A DNA stretch of 64,000 nt. Origin: Myxococcales bacterium (GTDB lineage Bacteria; Myxococcota_A; Polyangia; Polyangiales; Polyangiaceae). The translations under genes were made by a program, and so were the position numbers. The number at the start of each line of letters is the position of its first letter. Within the stretch, counting starts at the first letter, position 1. The notes under the pieces are model-generated. The model saw nothing but the letters and a program-made list of their open reading frames with translations, was not told where the DNA came from and made no database searches. The stretch is from the NCBI GenBank assembly GCA_903642325.1, contig CAHJWM010000019.1, positions 1 through 64,000 of the forward strand, written 5' to 3'. This document shows positions 34,768-43,061 of this stretch, in pieces.

Positions 34768-35940
34768 ATGAAGGCACTCTGTTGGCATGGGCATGGGGAT
34801 GTGCGGGTAGATTCGGTCGCGGATCCGGTCATCAAGGACCCTACCGACGTGATCATCAAGGTCACGGCAAGTGGAATTTGCGGCTCGGATCTCCACTTAC
34901 TGGACGGCTACATGCCGACCATGGAGTCAGGCGATATCCTGGGACACGAGCCCATGGGCATCGTGGTGGAAGTGGGCAGCGCGGTGAAGCGCGTGAAGAA
35001 GGGCGACCGGGTCGTCATTCCGTTTACGATCGCCTGCGGAAGTTGCTTCTTCTGTAACAAGGGTTTGTGGGCGGCGTGCGACAACACCAATCCCAACGCG
35101 GCGATGGCGGCAAAAATGATGGGGCACTCCCCCGCCGGTCTCTTCGGGTACTCGCATTTGACGGGCGGATACGCAGGCGGTCAGGCCGAGTACCTACGCG
35201 TGCCCTTCGCCGATGTCGGCTGTCTGGTGATTGAGTCCGATCTCCCCGATGAAAAGGTGCTTTTTCTATCCGACATCTTTCCCACGGGGTACATGGCCGC
35301 CGAAAACGCGGACATAGAACAGGGCGACACGGTGGCCGTTTGGGGCTGTGGTCCGGTCGGGCAGTTCGCTATCCAAAGCGCATGGATGTTCGGCGCAGGC
35401 CGAGTGATCGCAATCGACTGCGTCGAGGAGCGCATGGCAATGGCGCGCACCCATGGCAAAGCCGAGACCATCGACTTCACCAAGGAGGAAGTTTACGATC
35501 GACTGCAGGAGATGACCAACGGCCGGGGCCCGGACCGCTGCATCGACGCCGTGGGCGCGGAAGCCCATGGCACCGGAGGCGTAGACGCTGTAATCGACAA
35601 GGTCAAAGCCGCCGTCAGTTTGACCACCGACCGCGCGCATGCTCTTCGGCAGGCAATTTATTGCTGTCGCAAAGCAGGGAGCATCTCCGTGCCAGGCGTG
35701 TACATCGGCTTTCCGGACAAGATCCCGATGGGCGCCTTCATGAACAAGGGCCTGACCATGAAAACCGGCCAAACCCACATGCATCGGTACATGAAGCCGC
35801 TGCTTGCAAAAATCGAGGCCGGTGAGATCGATCCCTCCTTCGTAGTCACGCATCGTCTGAAGCTCGAACAGGCGCCGGCGGGGTATGCAACGTTTCGTGA
35901 CAAAAAGGATGGCTGCATCAAGATCGTGCTGCAGCCCTAA
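34768..35940 (+). CDS. zinc-dependent alcohol/formaldehyde dehydrogenase
   Basis: Medium-chain dehydrogenase of 390 residues. Catalytic zinc ligands are Cys in GICGSDLH and His/Glu in LGHEPMG. The structural zinc loop is [16 protein letters not shown]. The Rossmann motif is [15 protein letters not shown]. The long central region ([29 protein letters not shown]) matches the glutathione-independent formaldehyde dehydrogenase-like branch. It oxidises an aldehyde or alcohol with NAD(P). AAGGAG lies upstream of the ATG at 34768; the frame runs back to 34525, but that stretch is not conserved protein. It is divergent from the hybrid kinase. Confidence 0.93.
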   Translation: MKALCWHGHGDVRVDSVADPVIKDPTDVIIKVTASGICGSDLHLLDGYMPTMESGDILGHEPMGIVVEVGSAVKRVKKGDRVVIPFTIACGSCFFCNKGLWAACDNTNPNAAMAAKMMGHSPAGLFGYSHLTGGYAGGQAEYLRVPFADVGCLVIESDLPDEKVLFLSDIFPTGYMAAENADIEQGDTVAVWGCGPVGQFAIQSAWMFGAGRVIAIDCVEERMAMARTHGKAETIDFTKEEVYDRLQEMTNGRGPDRCIDAVGAEAHGTGGVDAVIDKVKAAVSLTTDRAHALRQAIYCCRKAGSISVPGVYIGFPDKIPMGAFMNKGLTMKTGQTHMHRYMKPLLAKIEAGEIDPSFVVTHRLKLEQAPAGYATFRDKKDGCIKIVLQP

Positions 35941-35971
35941 CCTGCAACCGTTCGCTCTGCCGACCGCTAAT

Positions 35972-35992
35972 GGCCGGCGGAGCGCTCCGGCC
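35972..35992 (+). terminator. hairpin after the dehydrogenase gene
   Basis: GGCCGG (35972-35977) pairs with CCGGCC (35987-35992), nine-base loop, 31 bases after the stop. No T-tract. Confidence 0.4.
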
Positions 35993-36151
35993 ACCGATGG
36001 CCGCCGCAGTGCCGAAAACTCAACGCCACCGATTGGATCGAGGTGCCGCCGTGGCGATTAGACACGACGCGAAGCGATGCACGGCGGCCGTCGGCTCGAA
36101 TGCCACGAGGCGAAAACGCACGCACGCCAGTGCCAAGAACGCAAACTCGGA

Positions 36152-36181
36152 GTTCGAGCGAACGCAGCACGTTGCTCGAAC
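36152..36181. terminator. strong hairpin in the convergent gap
   Basis: GTTCGAGC (36152-36159) and AACG (36161-36164) pair with CGTT and GCTCGAAC (36170-36181): a 12-bp stem with one bulged G and a five-base loop. It is 211 bases from one stop and 124 from the other, rather far for a simple terminator. Confidence 0.5.
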
Positions 36182-36304
36182 ATAGCTCTTCGCGATCGCC
36201 GGCGAGCGACACTGTGAGCTAAGGTCACTGCTTTCGCTGCATTCGCGCCAAGCCCATCATGCTGGCTCTGCGCTTAGGCGCGCGCGAGCTTGGGGGACCC
36301 TCGA

Positions 36305-37255
36305 CTAGCCGAGAGGGATTTCAAAACCGACCGGGGCCCGATTGCTGACTTCCGACAAACGGCGGAGCTCGTCGGCGCTGAGCTCGAGGTTGGCGGATTC
36401 GAAGAAAGGACGGAGATGGTCGAGGGTCCGCGCGCTTGCGATCGGCGAACCCACCATGGGCTGGGCCCGTAACCAAGACAGCGACACGGCCGCAAGAGCG
36501 ACGTCATGCGCGTCCGCGATCTCGTCCAACAGCGCGAGCAGGGAAACGTTGCGTGGCTCGTCGAGATAAACACTCGCACCTCGTGCACGGGCCGAATCGA
36601 CAACGTTACCGGGACGGTACTTACCGCTCAAAAAACCAGACGCGAGTGAGTAGTACGGTAATTCGGTTATGCCCTCTTTTTTCAGGGTCGGCAGGAGCGT
36701 GGTCTCGATACCGCGCTCGACCAGGCTCCAGGGATCCTGCGAAAACTCAAACGCGGCCAGGCCGTTTTCACGACTGAGCCGTAACGCAGACGAGAGGCGC
36801 GGGGCGCTGAAGTTGGACGCGCCGAGCGCGCGAACTTTGCCCTCCCTCACCAGCTGATCGAAGGCTCGCAAGTATTCCTCCTGCGGCACACTCGGGTCAT
36901 CCTCATGAGCGTAGTAAAGGTCGATATAATCGGTACGTAGGCGACGTAGAGAGCCCTCGATCGCGGCCTGAATGTTGGCCGTCGAAAGCCCTGGCTGGCG
37001 CTGCCACTTGGCGACTTTGGTCGCGATTTTAACGCGCGTTCGCTGACCGCGCGCGGCCAGCCAGTCGCCGATCAGTTGCTCGGATTCACCGCCCTCTCGC
37101 CCGGCGGCCCAAGCCGGGTAGACATCGGCGGTATCGATCGTCAGGCCGCCGTAGTCGACGAATGCGTCGAAGATATGGAATGCCGCTTCGCGCTCCACGG
37201 TCCAGCCGAACACGTTCCCGCCCAGGATCACGGGGCCCATCGCGCTATTGGTCAT
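36305..37255 (-). CDS. aldo/keto reductase
   Basis: Cytoplasmic NAD(P)-dependent oxidoreductase of 316 residues. The tetrad is in place: Asp in TIDTADVY with Tyr, Lys in IATKVAKW, and His in YYAHEDD. GKVRALGASNFSA, LPYYSLASGFLSGKY and VGSPIASARTLDHLRP are the remaining conserved blocks. The type resembles the YajO/Tas group of general stress reductases. Its ATG overlaps the stop of the metallophosphoesterase gene (ATGA), so both proteins should be made from one message in similar amounts. Confidence 0.95.
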   Translation of the reverse strand: MTNSAMGPVILGGNVFGWTVEREAAFHIFDAFVDYGGLTIDTADVYPAWAAGREGGESEQLIGDWLAARGQRTRVKIATKVAKWQRQPGLSTANIQAAIEGSLRRLRTDYIDLYYAHEDDPSVPQEEYLRAFDQLVREGKVRALGASNFSAPRLSSALRLSRENGLAAFEFSQDPWSLVERGIETTLLPTLKKEGITELPYYSLASGFLSGKYRPGNVVDSARARGASVYLDEPRNVSLLALLDEIADAHDVALAAVSLSWLRAQPMVGSPIASARTLDHLRPFFESANLELSADELRRLSEVSNRAPVGFEIPLG

Positions 37256-39144
37256 GCACCGTCGCTAGCACTAGACGGCACGTCAGGCGATAGTGGCGCG
37301 TTTGCGCACGTACTCAGCACCTCGAAGATCAATGTGAAGGAATTGCTCCGATTGTCTGCCGCCCGCAACGTCATTGTTCCGAGCTCGAAGGGTGCCCCCG
37401 GAGCCTCGGAGACGCGCGGCAAAAACATGAAAGCCCAGGGCATGGCGTCGTCCGGGTCGAAGTACGAGCCAAGGTCCCGTTCGATGGCGTGGCACCACAG
37501 CTCACCATCCAGCGCGGGATCGACGGTCAGCGTGCTGCCCAGGGGGACCACCTGACCGTTTCGCACGCCTCGTTGCTCTGAATGCAGGCTTACGTGATCG
37601 ACGCCGAAAAACAACGTCAGCTCGGCACCGTTGCGAGAGTCGCCTTCGTCGATGCGCTCGATGCGGCACTCCGAAAAATGGACGCGCTGCTTTACGGGAA
37701 ACGAGGACTCGGGCCTGACACTATCGGTGATGTCGACCGAGAACATCGGTCCGAAATCTTCGGCCATGAGGTGGCCGGTCCAGGTTTCGAAGCGGCGTCG
37801 ATCGCCGCTCGCGAGCTCGCTATCCTGGTAACAAAAGACCATCGTGTAGCCGCGTAAGCGCCCGAATGTGCCGCCCTCCCCCGCGTCGAGCCGCGTGCGC
37901 CACGTGCCGGTATCGAGAAAATACGCTTCGCCCCCGGGGGCTCCGAGTTTGCGTTGCCCCGGTAATGCAACGTGGTCAGGTTGGTGGGTGTGGCCGGCGA
38001 TGACGAGGTAGACGTCGCCCGAGTCGAGATCGAGCTCGGCCTGCGCTGTTCGCGAGGGGCGGCCGGTTTCGCTGTGACTCATCGCTACCTCGAGCACGGA
38101 GACGAGCTGGGCCATGTGATGGGCGGAGCCGCTGTTCATGAAAAGCTTGATCAACTCTGCGACGGGCGACAGCAGCCCGCTCGCGAGCCCCGCGACCTGA
38201 GCCATGAAGAAGGGATCGTGCTGAACGCTCTCGACGACGTCGCGCAGCACCGGCCGGAGGATCTCGAACGTGCGACGCTCGCTCGCCCCCACGTAGTCGA
38301 TGAGGTAACGCACGATCATGCTCTGTGGGCGCACGTCGTCGAACTCTGTGAGCGCGGCATAGATGCGCCGGTAGGGCTCCCCAGGTACGCCCGGAACGCG
38401 CAGCTCGCGCGCATAAAAGACGCGAAACGCCAGAGCTAACCTGGTCGCGACCTCGACCGTCGCGCAGTCACCGAAGGTTGGCTTGTCGTAAGCCAAGCTC
38501 GCCGAAGGGCGCTTGGGATCGAACGGCTCGGAAAAATTCGCCGGGTCGTATTCGTGACCGTGCCGGATGCGAACGCCATATCCCGCGGCCCGCTTCCACT
38601 CGAGCTGGTGCGGGAACGGGGCGTCGGCAGGCACCAGTCCGGTGCCCAGGCACAGCAGCCGACGAACGCGCTGACGGGTGGAGGGCCAAAGCTGGCACAG
38701 CCGATCGTGATTGCCGGGAATGTAATGCGTGACGACGATGGCAGGCCGAGCGCCAGCGTGACCGCCGATGCCTCGCTTCACGAACTCCCTCAGGGTGTCG
38801 AAGAAGTCCTGATTATCGAGCTCAATCGCGCTCAAGATCTCGTGCACCTTGGCTTCGAGCTCTAAAGACTCCGCCCCCGGGTGCACGGTCGGACGCCGAG
38901 TCTCACCGTTCGAGAACCAGAGTGGGGTACGGTGCAGCTCGAAGATGTCTCCAGCGAGCACGAGCTGCACGTCGGTCGCGCCGGAGCGCTCTACGTTCTC
39001 CGTGATCTCGGCGAAGAGCAAGGAGAGCGCGCCAGCGTTCACGTTTCGGACGACACGGGTCTCCAACACCCGCCCGTTCTCGTTCCGCCGAATGACGTCG
39101 TGCTTCGTGTGCTGCAAGTGTAAATCGCTGATGACGACAATCAT
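37252..39144 (-). CDS. metallophosphoesterase with extra C-terminal domain
   Basis: 630-residue calcineurin-like enzyme, far longer than a minimal phosphoesterase. Metal-binding motifs appear in order: SDLHLQHTKH (residues 6-10), LAGDIFELH (about 65), PGNHDR, RHGHEYD and AGHTHQPDH. A helical insertion of about 200 residues lies between GNHD and the last GHTH motif. From about residue 450 a beta-rich region (VHFSECRIERIDEG, DGELWCHAIERDLGSYF, FELGTMTLRAADNRSNSF) looks like a separate C2- or jelly-roll-like domain I cannot name. It could cleave phosphodiesters in nucleotides or lipids. It is coupled to the aldo/keto reductase by ATGA. Confidence 0.9.
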   Translation of the reverse strand: MIVVISDLHLQHTKHDVIRRNENGRVLETRVVRNVNAGALSLLFAEITENVERSGATDVQLVLAGDIFELHRTPLWFSNGETRRPTVHPGAESLELEAKVHEILSAIELDNQDFFDTLREFVKRGIGGHAGARPAIVVTHYIPGNHDRLCQLWPSTRQRVRRLLCLGTGLVPADAPFPHQLEWKRAAGYGVRIRHGHEYDPANFSEPFDPKRPSASLAYDKPTFGDCATVEVATRLALAFRVFYARELRVPGVPGEPYRRIYAALTEFDDVRPQSMIVRYLIDYVGASERRTFEILRPVLRDVVESVQHDPFFMAQVAGLASGLLSPVAELIKLFMNSGSAHHMAQLVSVLEVAMSHSETGRPSRTAQAELDLDSGDVYLVIAGHTHQPDHVALPGQRKLGAPGGEAYFLDTGTWRTRLDAGEGGTFGRLRGYTMVFCYQDSELASGDRRRFETWTGHLMAEDFGPMFSVDITDSVRPESSFPVKQRVHFSECRIERIDEGDSRNGAELTLFFGVDHVSLHSEQRGVRNGQVVPLGSTLTVDPALDGELWCHAIERDLGSYFDPDDAMPWAFMFLPRVSEAPGAPFELGTMTLRAADNRSNSFTLIFEVLSTCANAPLSPDVPSSASDGA

Positions 39145-39257
39145 TGGGCCTGCCTGAGGGAGGATTCAGATGAGAGCATGACGAACTTTCGGACGGGAAG
39201 TGCGCTCGAGAAATCGCTAGGCGGGGGCTGCGGTCCGTAGCAGCATCGGTGCCGCTC

Positions 39258-40112
39258 ATGCCGCTCGAGCTTGCCATCCGCCCGCGCATTCGTTTGCACG
39301 AGGGTTTTTCGGTACCCAAACCGCGACGCGGTTTTCGGGTGCCTCGGTTTGCGTTGCCCGTGCTGGCTTATTGGGCGGTCGTCGGGGGTGTCTGCCACGC
39401 GCTCCTCCACGCGCAGCCCGATCAAGGCCCGCGCTCCACCGCGCTCTCGGCCTCAGAAGTGGCGGGGCCGCTCCCGGCCGAGCCCAGCGACCTCTCCCAG
39501 AACCCCGGGCTCCCGGCCAAGGCTAGCGAGCCCAGCGAATTGACAGACTTGACCACGCCCCAGGACCAACGGGCTGCGCGCCTCGACCGCGAGCAATCCG
39601 ACGATCGGGGTGGCGACAGCTCGCCTGGCCGCAGCGGGTACCGACATGCAGACCGGCTCGGTGACGCCGTCGCTCATGCCCAAGCCGCCGGCCTCGCCGC
39701 GCTCACTGCGCCGAGCGCCCCATTCACTGCGCCGAGCGCCCCGCTCACTGCGCCGAGCGCCCCATTCACTGAGCCAAGCGGCGCGCGCAGGGGCGCTGAC
39801 CTTCCGACCTGCGAGGCTGCTTCTGCAGCAGCGGTGCAAGACCTCGATTTTTCCAGCAGCGATCGCACCGCCGATTTACCCAGTGCGGTGATCGCGGGTG
39901 TGCTCGAAAATGGCGCCTGGGTGAGCACATGCCATGTACCTCCCAGCACGCACTTCGGCGTCTGTGTCGCCATTCGACGAGGCCAAGTAACCGCCGTCAC
40001 CGTCACCACCCGCCCGCCCGACGCCGCCCTAGGAGCCTGCATTAGACAGCGAGCGGCCGCTCTCCAGTTCCCCTATAGCGCCCGCCTCGATATCGCTCGC
40101 ACCCAATTCTAA
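39258..40112 (+). CDS. single-pass protein with TonB/AgmX-type C-terminal domain
   Basis: About 284 residues. A basic N-terminus precedes one helix (FALPVLAYWAVVGGVCHALL), then comes a long Pro/Ala/Ser-rich region with four APSAP repeats and a compact C-terminal domain. Its end, ALGACIRQRAAALQFPYS followed by RLDIARTQF, matches the C-terminal domain common in myxobacterial AgmX/PglI and TonB-like gliding and envelope proteins. The two Cys in STCHVPPSTHFGVCVAI may pair. The likely place is the inner membrane with the tail in the periplasm. A GTG at 39249 is an alternative start. A strong hairpin follows the stop. Confidence 0.8.
   Translation: MPLELAIRPRIRLHEGFSVPKPRRGFRVPRFALPVLAYWAVVGGVCHALLHAQPDQGPRSTALSASEVAGPLPAEPSDLSQNPGLPAKASEPSELTDLTTPQDQRAARLDREQSDDRGGDSSPGRSGYRHADRLGDAVAHAQAAGLAALTAPSAPFTAPSAPLTAPSAPFTEPSGARRGADLPTCEAASAAAVQDLDFSSSDRTADLPSAVIAGVLENGAWVSTCHVPPSTHFGVCVAIRRGQVTAVTVTTRPPDAALGACIRQRAAALQFPYSARLDIARTQF
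39702..39785 (+). repeat. 21-bp tandem repeats
   Basis: Four units start at 39702, 39723, 39744 and 39765, encoding LTAPSAP, FTAPSAP, LTAPSAP and FTEPSGA. The first three are nearly identical; the last is degraded. All are in frame. Confidence 0.93.
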
Positions 40113-40138
40113 CCCCGCGCGCGTCTTAGCGGAATCGG

Positions 40139-40163
40139 CGCGCCGCGGCATCACCGCGGCGCG
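40139..40163 (+). terminator. perfect 10-bp hairpin
   Basis: CGCGCCGCGG (40139-40148) pairs with CCGCGGCGCG (40154-40163), five-base loop, 26 bases after the stop at 40112. No T-tract. Confidence 0.6.
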
Positions 40164-40261
40164 AGATCATAGCCGCAGGCGGCACGCCGCGGAGCGTATA
40201 CAACCGTACAAATGGCCGTGCGCGACTTGACGAGCGCGACCGCAACTCGCATCACTAGTGT

Positions 40262-41935
40262 GTGCGAGCCCTGGCAGATCTCGATGTTCTGATCATCGAT
40301 TGCCAAACAACAGGCGCAAGCCCCGCGTTCGGCTCGGTGCTCGAGCTGGGTTGGGGCGTCACGCGGGCAAGCGACGCAGAAACGCGAGCGCTGCAAGCGC
40401 ACTGGATTACTCTGCCGCAGGGTCACAGCGTGCCGCTGCAGGTCCAAAAGCTCACCGGCTACGATCCGATGCACGTGCCGGACGGCATCTCCGACGGCGA
40501 CGCCTGGCAACGGCTGCGCAGCACCGTGGCGTCGAGCACGTTCGCGCCAACGGCTATCCACTACGCGCGCTTCGAGCTCTCCTTCTTGCGCGACTGGGCC
40601 GCTCGCCTCGTGCCGGACGCGCCATTCCCAATCGACGCGGTGTGCGTTCATGCCATCGCGACGCGCTTGTACCCGGAGTTGCCGCGCCAATCGCTGCGCG
40701 CGCTCGCAGGCTACCTGGGCCACGGCTTGGATCTCACGCGGCGCTCGCTGGGGCACGTCGAAGCCACCGCCTTCGTCTGGCGCAAGCTGTGCGCGGGGTT
40801 GGCTAACCGGGGCATCGAGAGCTGGGAGCAGCTGCAAGCCTGGCTCGCCGAGCGCGCCCCGTCCAAGCCGCGGCCGAAAAAACCCAAGTACCCAATAGCG
40901 CCCGAGCGGTACAAAACTTTGCCTGACGCGCCTGGGGTCTACAAATTTTTACGGAGCAACGGGGACGTGTTGTACGTCGGCAAAGCCGCTAGCTTGAAGA
41001 AACGCGCGGCCAGTCACTTCGGGGCGCGTGGCGGCACGCCGCAAGCGCCCGAGATGCTGACTCAGGTCAGCGAAATCGAAGTCACCGTCGTGGCTAGCGC
41101 GCTGGAAGCCGCGCTCCTCGAGAATGAAACCATAAAAACACTTCAACCACCGTACAACGTCCAACTCACGGTGGGCGACCCACGCGTTTGGTACAGCACC
41201 GCCACGTTCGAGCACGCGGCCGCCACGCCAGATGACGAGCACACGCTCGGTCCTGTTCCATCGGAGTACTCCCTGCGACCCTTGGCGGCGTTGATTGCGC
41301 TCGCAGCGGGCGCGCCCTGCAGCGCGGCCTTACGCAGCAGTGCGGTGGGGGTATCCGCCTTGTGGCCGCCGAGTCCCGAGGTGTTCACAACGGGCTGGGC
41401 CGAGTTTTCAGGGCGCCATCGTGCTGCGCTAATCGGCGCGCCCCGCTTCGCCGTATTGCGCCTCGCTCACGCGTTACTGCTCAGCCGGGCCGGGGAAAAG
41501 CCGGCCGAAGACTTGGAGAGCGCCGAAACCACCCTTAAAACGAATGTCTGGGACTCAGAGCGGGTTGCTCGCCACCTCGAGCGCGCCGCCGCCCAGGCCT
41601 ATCAAACTTATCGCCGAGCGCGCTGGCTTCAGCTCATTCACGACAGCAACATCATCTATCGTGAGCCGGAGAGCTCGCGCGCCAGGCTGCTTCTCGTCCG
41701 GGGCGGCGATTTGCTCGAAGCCAGCGACGCACCGAGCGAGTTGGCCGCAATGCCCCACCCGCGCGCTAGGCGCCGCCCGCGCGCCACGTTCGACCGCAAC
41801 AAGTACGACCGGCTGCGCATCCTCACCACCGAGCTCAAACGTATCAAACGCGACCGCGGGGATATCTCGGTGCTGTGGGGGCATGGCCGCCTCGTTCTGC
41901 CGCGTTTTTTGCACGGGATTTTGCGCGTAGTGTGA
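40262..41935 (+). CDS. GIY-YIG nuclease with degenerate DEDD exonuclease domain
   Basis: 557-residue fusion similar in layout to actinobacterial exonuclease/UvrC-like proteins. Residues 5-180 are a DnaQ-type fold, but the catalytic set is largely lost: IIDCQTTG keeps Asp13 while the Glu is Gln15, HYARFELSFL has Glu105 for Asp, and the ExoIII region RRSLGHVEATA has His165 where the last Asp belongs. Residues 218-305 are a GIY-YIG domain with GVY (225-227), YVG (238-240), Arg248 and Glu287 in LLENETIK, so endonuclease activity looks intact. The last 250 residues resemble no UvrC domain I know. It probably incises damaged DNA, with the first domain as a binding module. GTG start. Confidence 0.9.
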   Translation: MRALADLDVLIIDCQTTGASPAFGSVLELGWGVTRASDAETRALQAHWITLPQGHSVPLQVQKLTGYDPMHVPDGISDGDAWQRLRSTVASSTFAPTAIHYARFELSFLRDWAARLVPDAPFPIDAVCVHAIATRLYPELPRQSLRALAGYLGHGLDLTRRSLGHVEATAFVWRKLCAGLANRGIESWEQLQAWLAERAPSKPRPKKPKYPIAPERYKTLPDAPGVYKFLRSNGDVLYVGKAASLKKRAASHFGARGGTPQAPEMLTQVSEIEVTVVASALEAALLENETIKTLQPPYNVQLTVGDPRVWYSTATFEHAAATPDDEHTLGPVPSEYSLRPLAALIALAAGAPCSAALRSSAVGVSALWPPSPEVFTTGWAEFSGRHRAALIGAPRFAVLRLAHALLLSRAGEKPAEDLESAETTLKTNVWDSERVARHLERAAAQAYQTYRRARWLQLIHDSNIIYREPESSRARLLLVRGGDLLEASDAPSELAAMPHPRARRRPRATFDRNKYDRLRILTTELKRIKRDRGDISVLWGHGRLVLPRFLHGILRVV

Positions 41936-42004
41936 GTCTCACGGCGGCCGTCTGCGAGCGCACTTTCGGCACACCATTTGCTTGGTCATCTTCGGAGGTC
42001 GTCA

Positions 42005-42526
42005 ATGTCAAATCCCATCGAAGATATTGCAGCCAAGGCCATGGGCACGGTGAAAGCGGTGAGTGCTGGGTTCAAGGGCCTGCGTGGCGTGTTTTTACAC
42101 TTGGCGGAAGAGCATGGCGAGGTCGGCGCGCTCATGAAGCGGCTCAGCAAGAGCAGCGACGCGCAGGTCCGCCGCGAGCACTTTCCACACATCCGCGCCG
42201 AGCTGCTGTCCCATGAAAAAGGGGAGTTAGCCGAGGTGTACTCGTTGCTCGCCAACTACGAGCAAATGCGTGAGGTCGTGGTGAAACACAACGACGAAGC
42301 ACACACGCTGGAAAAGGCGATCGCCGAGGTGGATGCGCAGGACTACTCGAGTGAGGAGTGGGGCCTATCGTTCAACCGTTTGTTCTCCTTGGTCCAGTCC
42401 CACGTCGAGGAGGAGGAGAACGACTTCTTTCCGAGGGCTCAGCAGGTCGTGGACGAAGCGGAGTCCAAACAAATATTAGAGCGTTACGAAGCGGCCAAGA
42501 AAGCAGTTAAACAGCACGTGCAGTGA
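42005..42526 (+). CDS. hemerythrin HHE-domain protein
   Basis: 173-residue four-helix bundle of the hemerythrin type, a di-iron protein linked to oxygen, nitric oxide or oxidative stress sensing. Ligands are in place: HLAEEHGEVGALM, HIRAELLSHEKGELAEVY, VVKHNDEAH and VQSHVEEEENDFFPRA. A basic tail with EAAKKAVKQHVQ closes it. GGAGG lies eight bases before the ATG at 42005, which rules out the in-frame start at 41978. No partner gene adjoins; the upstream nuclease is on the same strand, 69 bases away. Confidence 0.93.
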   Translation: MSNPIEDIAAKAMGTVKAVSAGFKGLRGVFLHLAEEHGEVGALMKRLSKSSDAQVRREHFPHIRAELLSHEKGELAEVYSLLANYEQMREVVVKHNDEAHTLEKAIAEVDAQDYSSEEWGLSFNRLFSLVQSHVEEEENDFFPRAQQVVDEAESKQILERYEAAKKAVKQHVQ

Positions 42527-42551
42527 GCCCGAACGTTACACATATCGACGG

Positions 42552-42583
42552 AGCTGACTCTCTTTCGTACCAGGGAGTCAGCT
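42552..42583 (+). terminator. 12-bp hairpin after the hemerythrin gene
   Basis: AGCTGACTCTCT (42552-42563) pairs with AGGGAGTCAGCT (42572-42583), one wobble, eight-base loop, 25 bases after the stop. No T-tract. Confidence 0.6.
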
Positions 42584-42802
42584 GGGCCGCTTGCGCGTGA
42601 GCAAGGCTAGCGCCGCCGAGCGAGGCACGAACGCTCCCGCGGCAAACCGAGCCGAGTTGCAGAATTAGAGGCAGTGCGGGAGCAAGCCGCAGCAACGCAC
42701 AATGTGGGCGCCATTAAAGCGCCTGTCGATGCTTAACCGCAGCTCAGGGGAGCCGTTCGAGCCTGCTGAAGCGCGTTGCTTCCAGATCCCGCGGAGCCTG
42801 AC

Positions 42803-43054
42803 TTGAGACTTATCGCACGTTATGCCGGCATTTTGTGGGTAGCTCTTTCAGCACTAACCGTCGGGTGCGGTAACGACGCAGATTCAACAGCCAAAGACAA
42901 CGCCGGCGGCTCAGCGGGCGCGTCGGATCGGTCTGGCTCGTCGGGTCGCTCTGGCTCGAACAACGGCAATGGGGGCGTCGGGCATGATGTTCCTGGCGGA
43001 ACGTCGAGCTCGCAAACGACTGGGGTCGTGAAACTTACCTTGAAGGTCAAGTGA
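42803..43054 (+). CDS. small lipoprotein
   Basis: About 83 residues. The start is TTG with GCGGAG seven bases before it. A signal ends in lipobox ALTVGC, then comes a Gly/Ser/Asn-rich linker (SSGRSGSNNGNGG), and the last residues VVKLTLKVK look like a single beta strand. There is no room for a domain, so it may be a peptide that pairs with the secreted protein encoded seven bases downstream, or the remnant of a larger lipoprotein. Signal and spacing support it as real. Confidence 0.65.
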   Translation: MRLIARYAGILWVALSALTVGCGNDADSTAKDNAGGSAGASDRSGSSGRSGSNNGNGGVGHDVPGGTSSSQTTGVVKLTLKVK

Positions 43055-43061
43055 GGGGCTC

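Larger units (their letters stand above)
35941..36304. other. intergenic region between convergent genes
   Basis: 364 bases with no gene I can support. It holds two hairpins listed separately (35972-35992 and 36152-36181) and nothing else clear. Confidence 0.5.
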
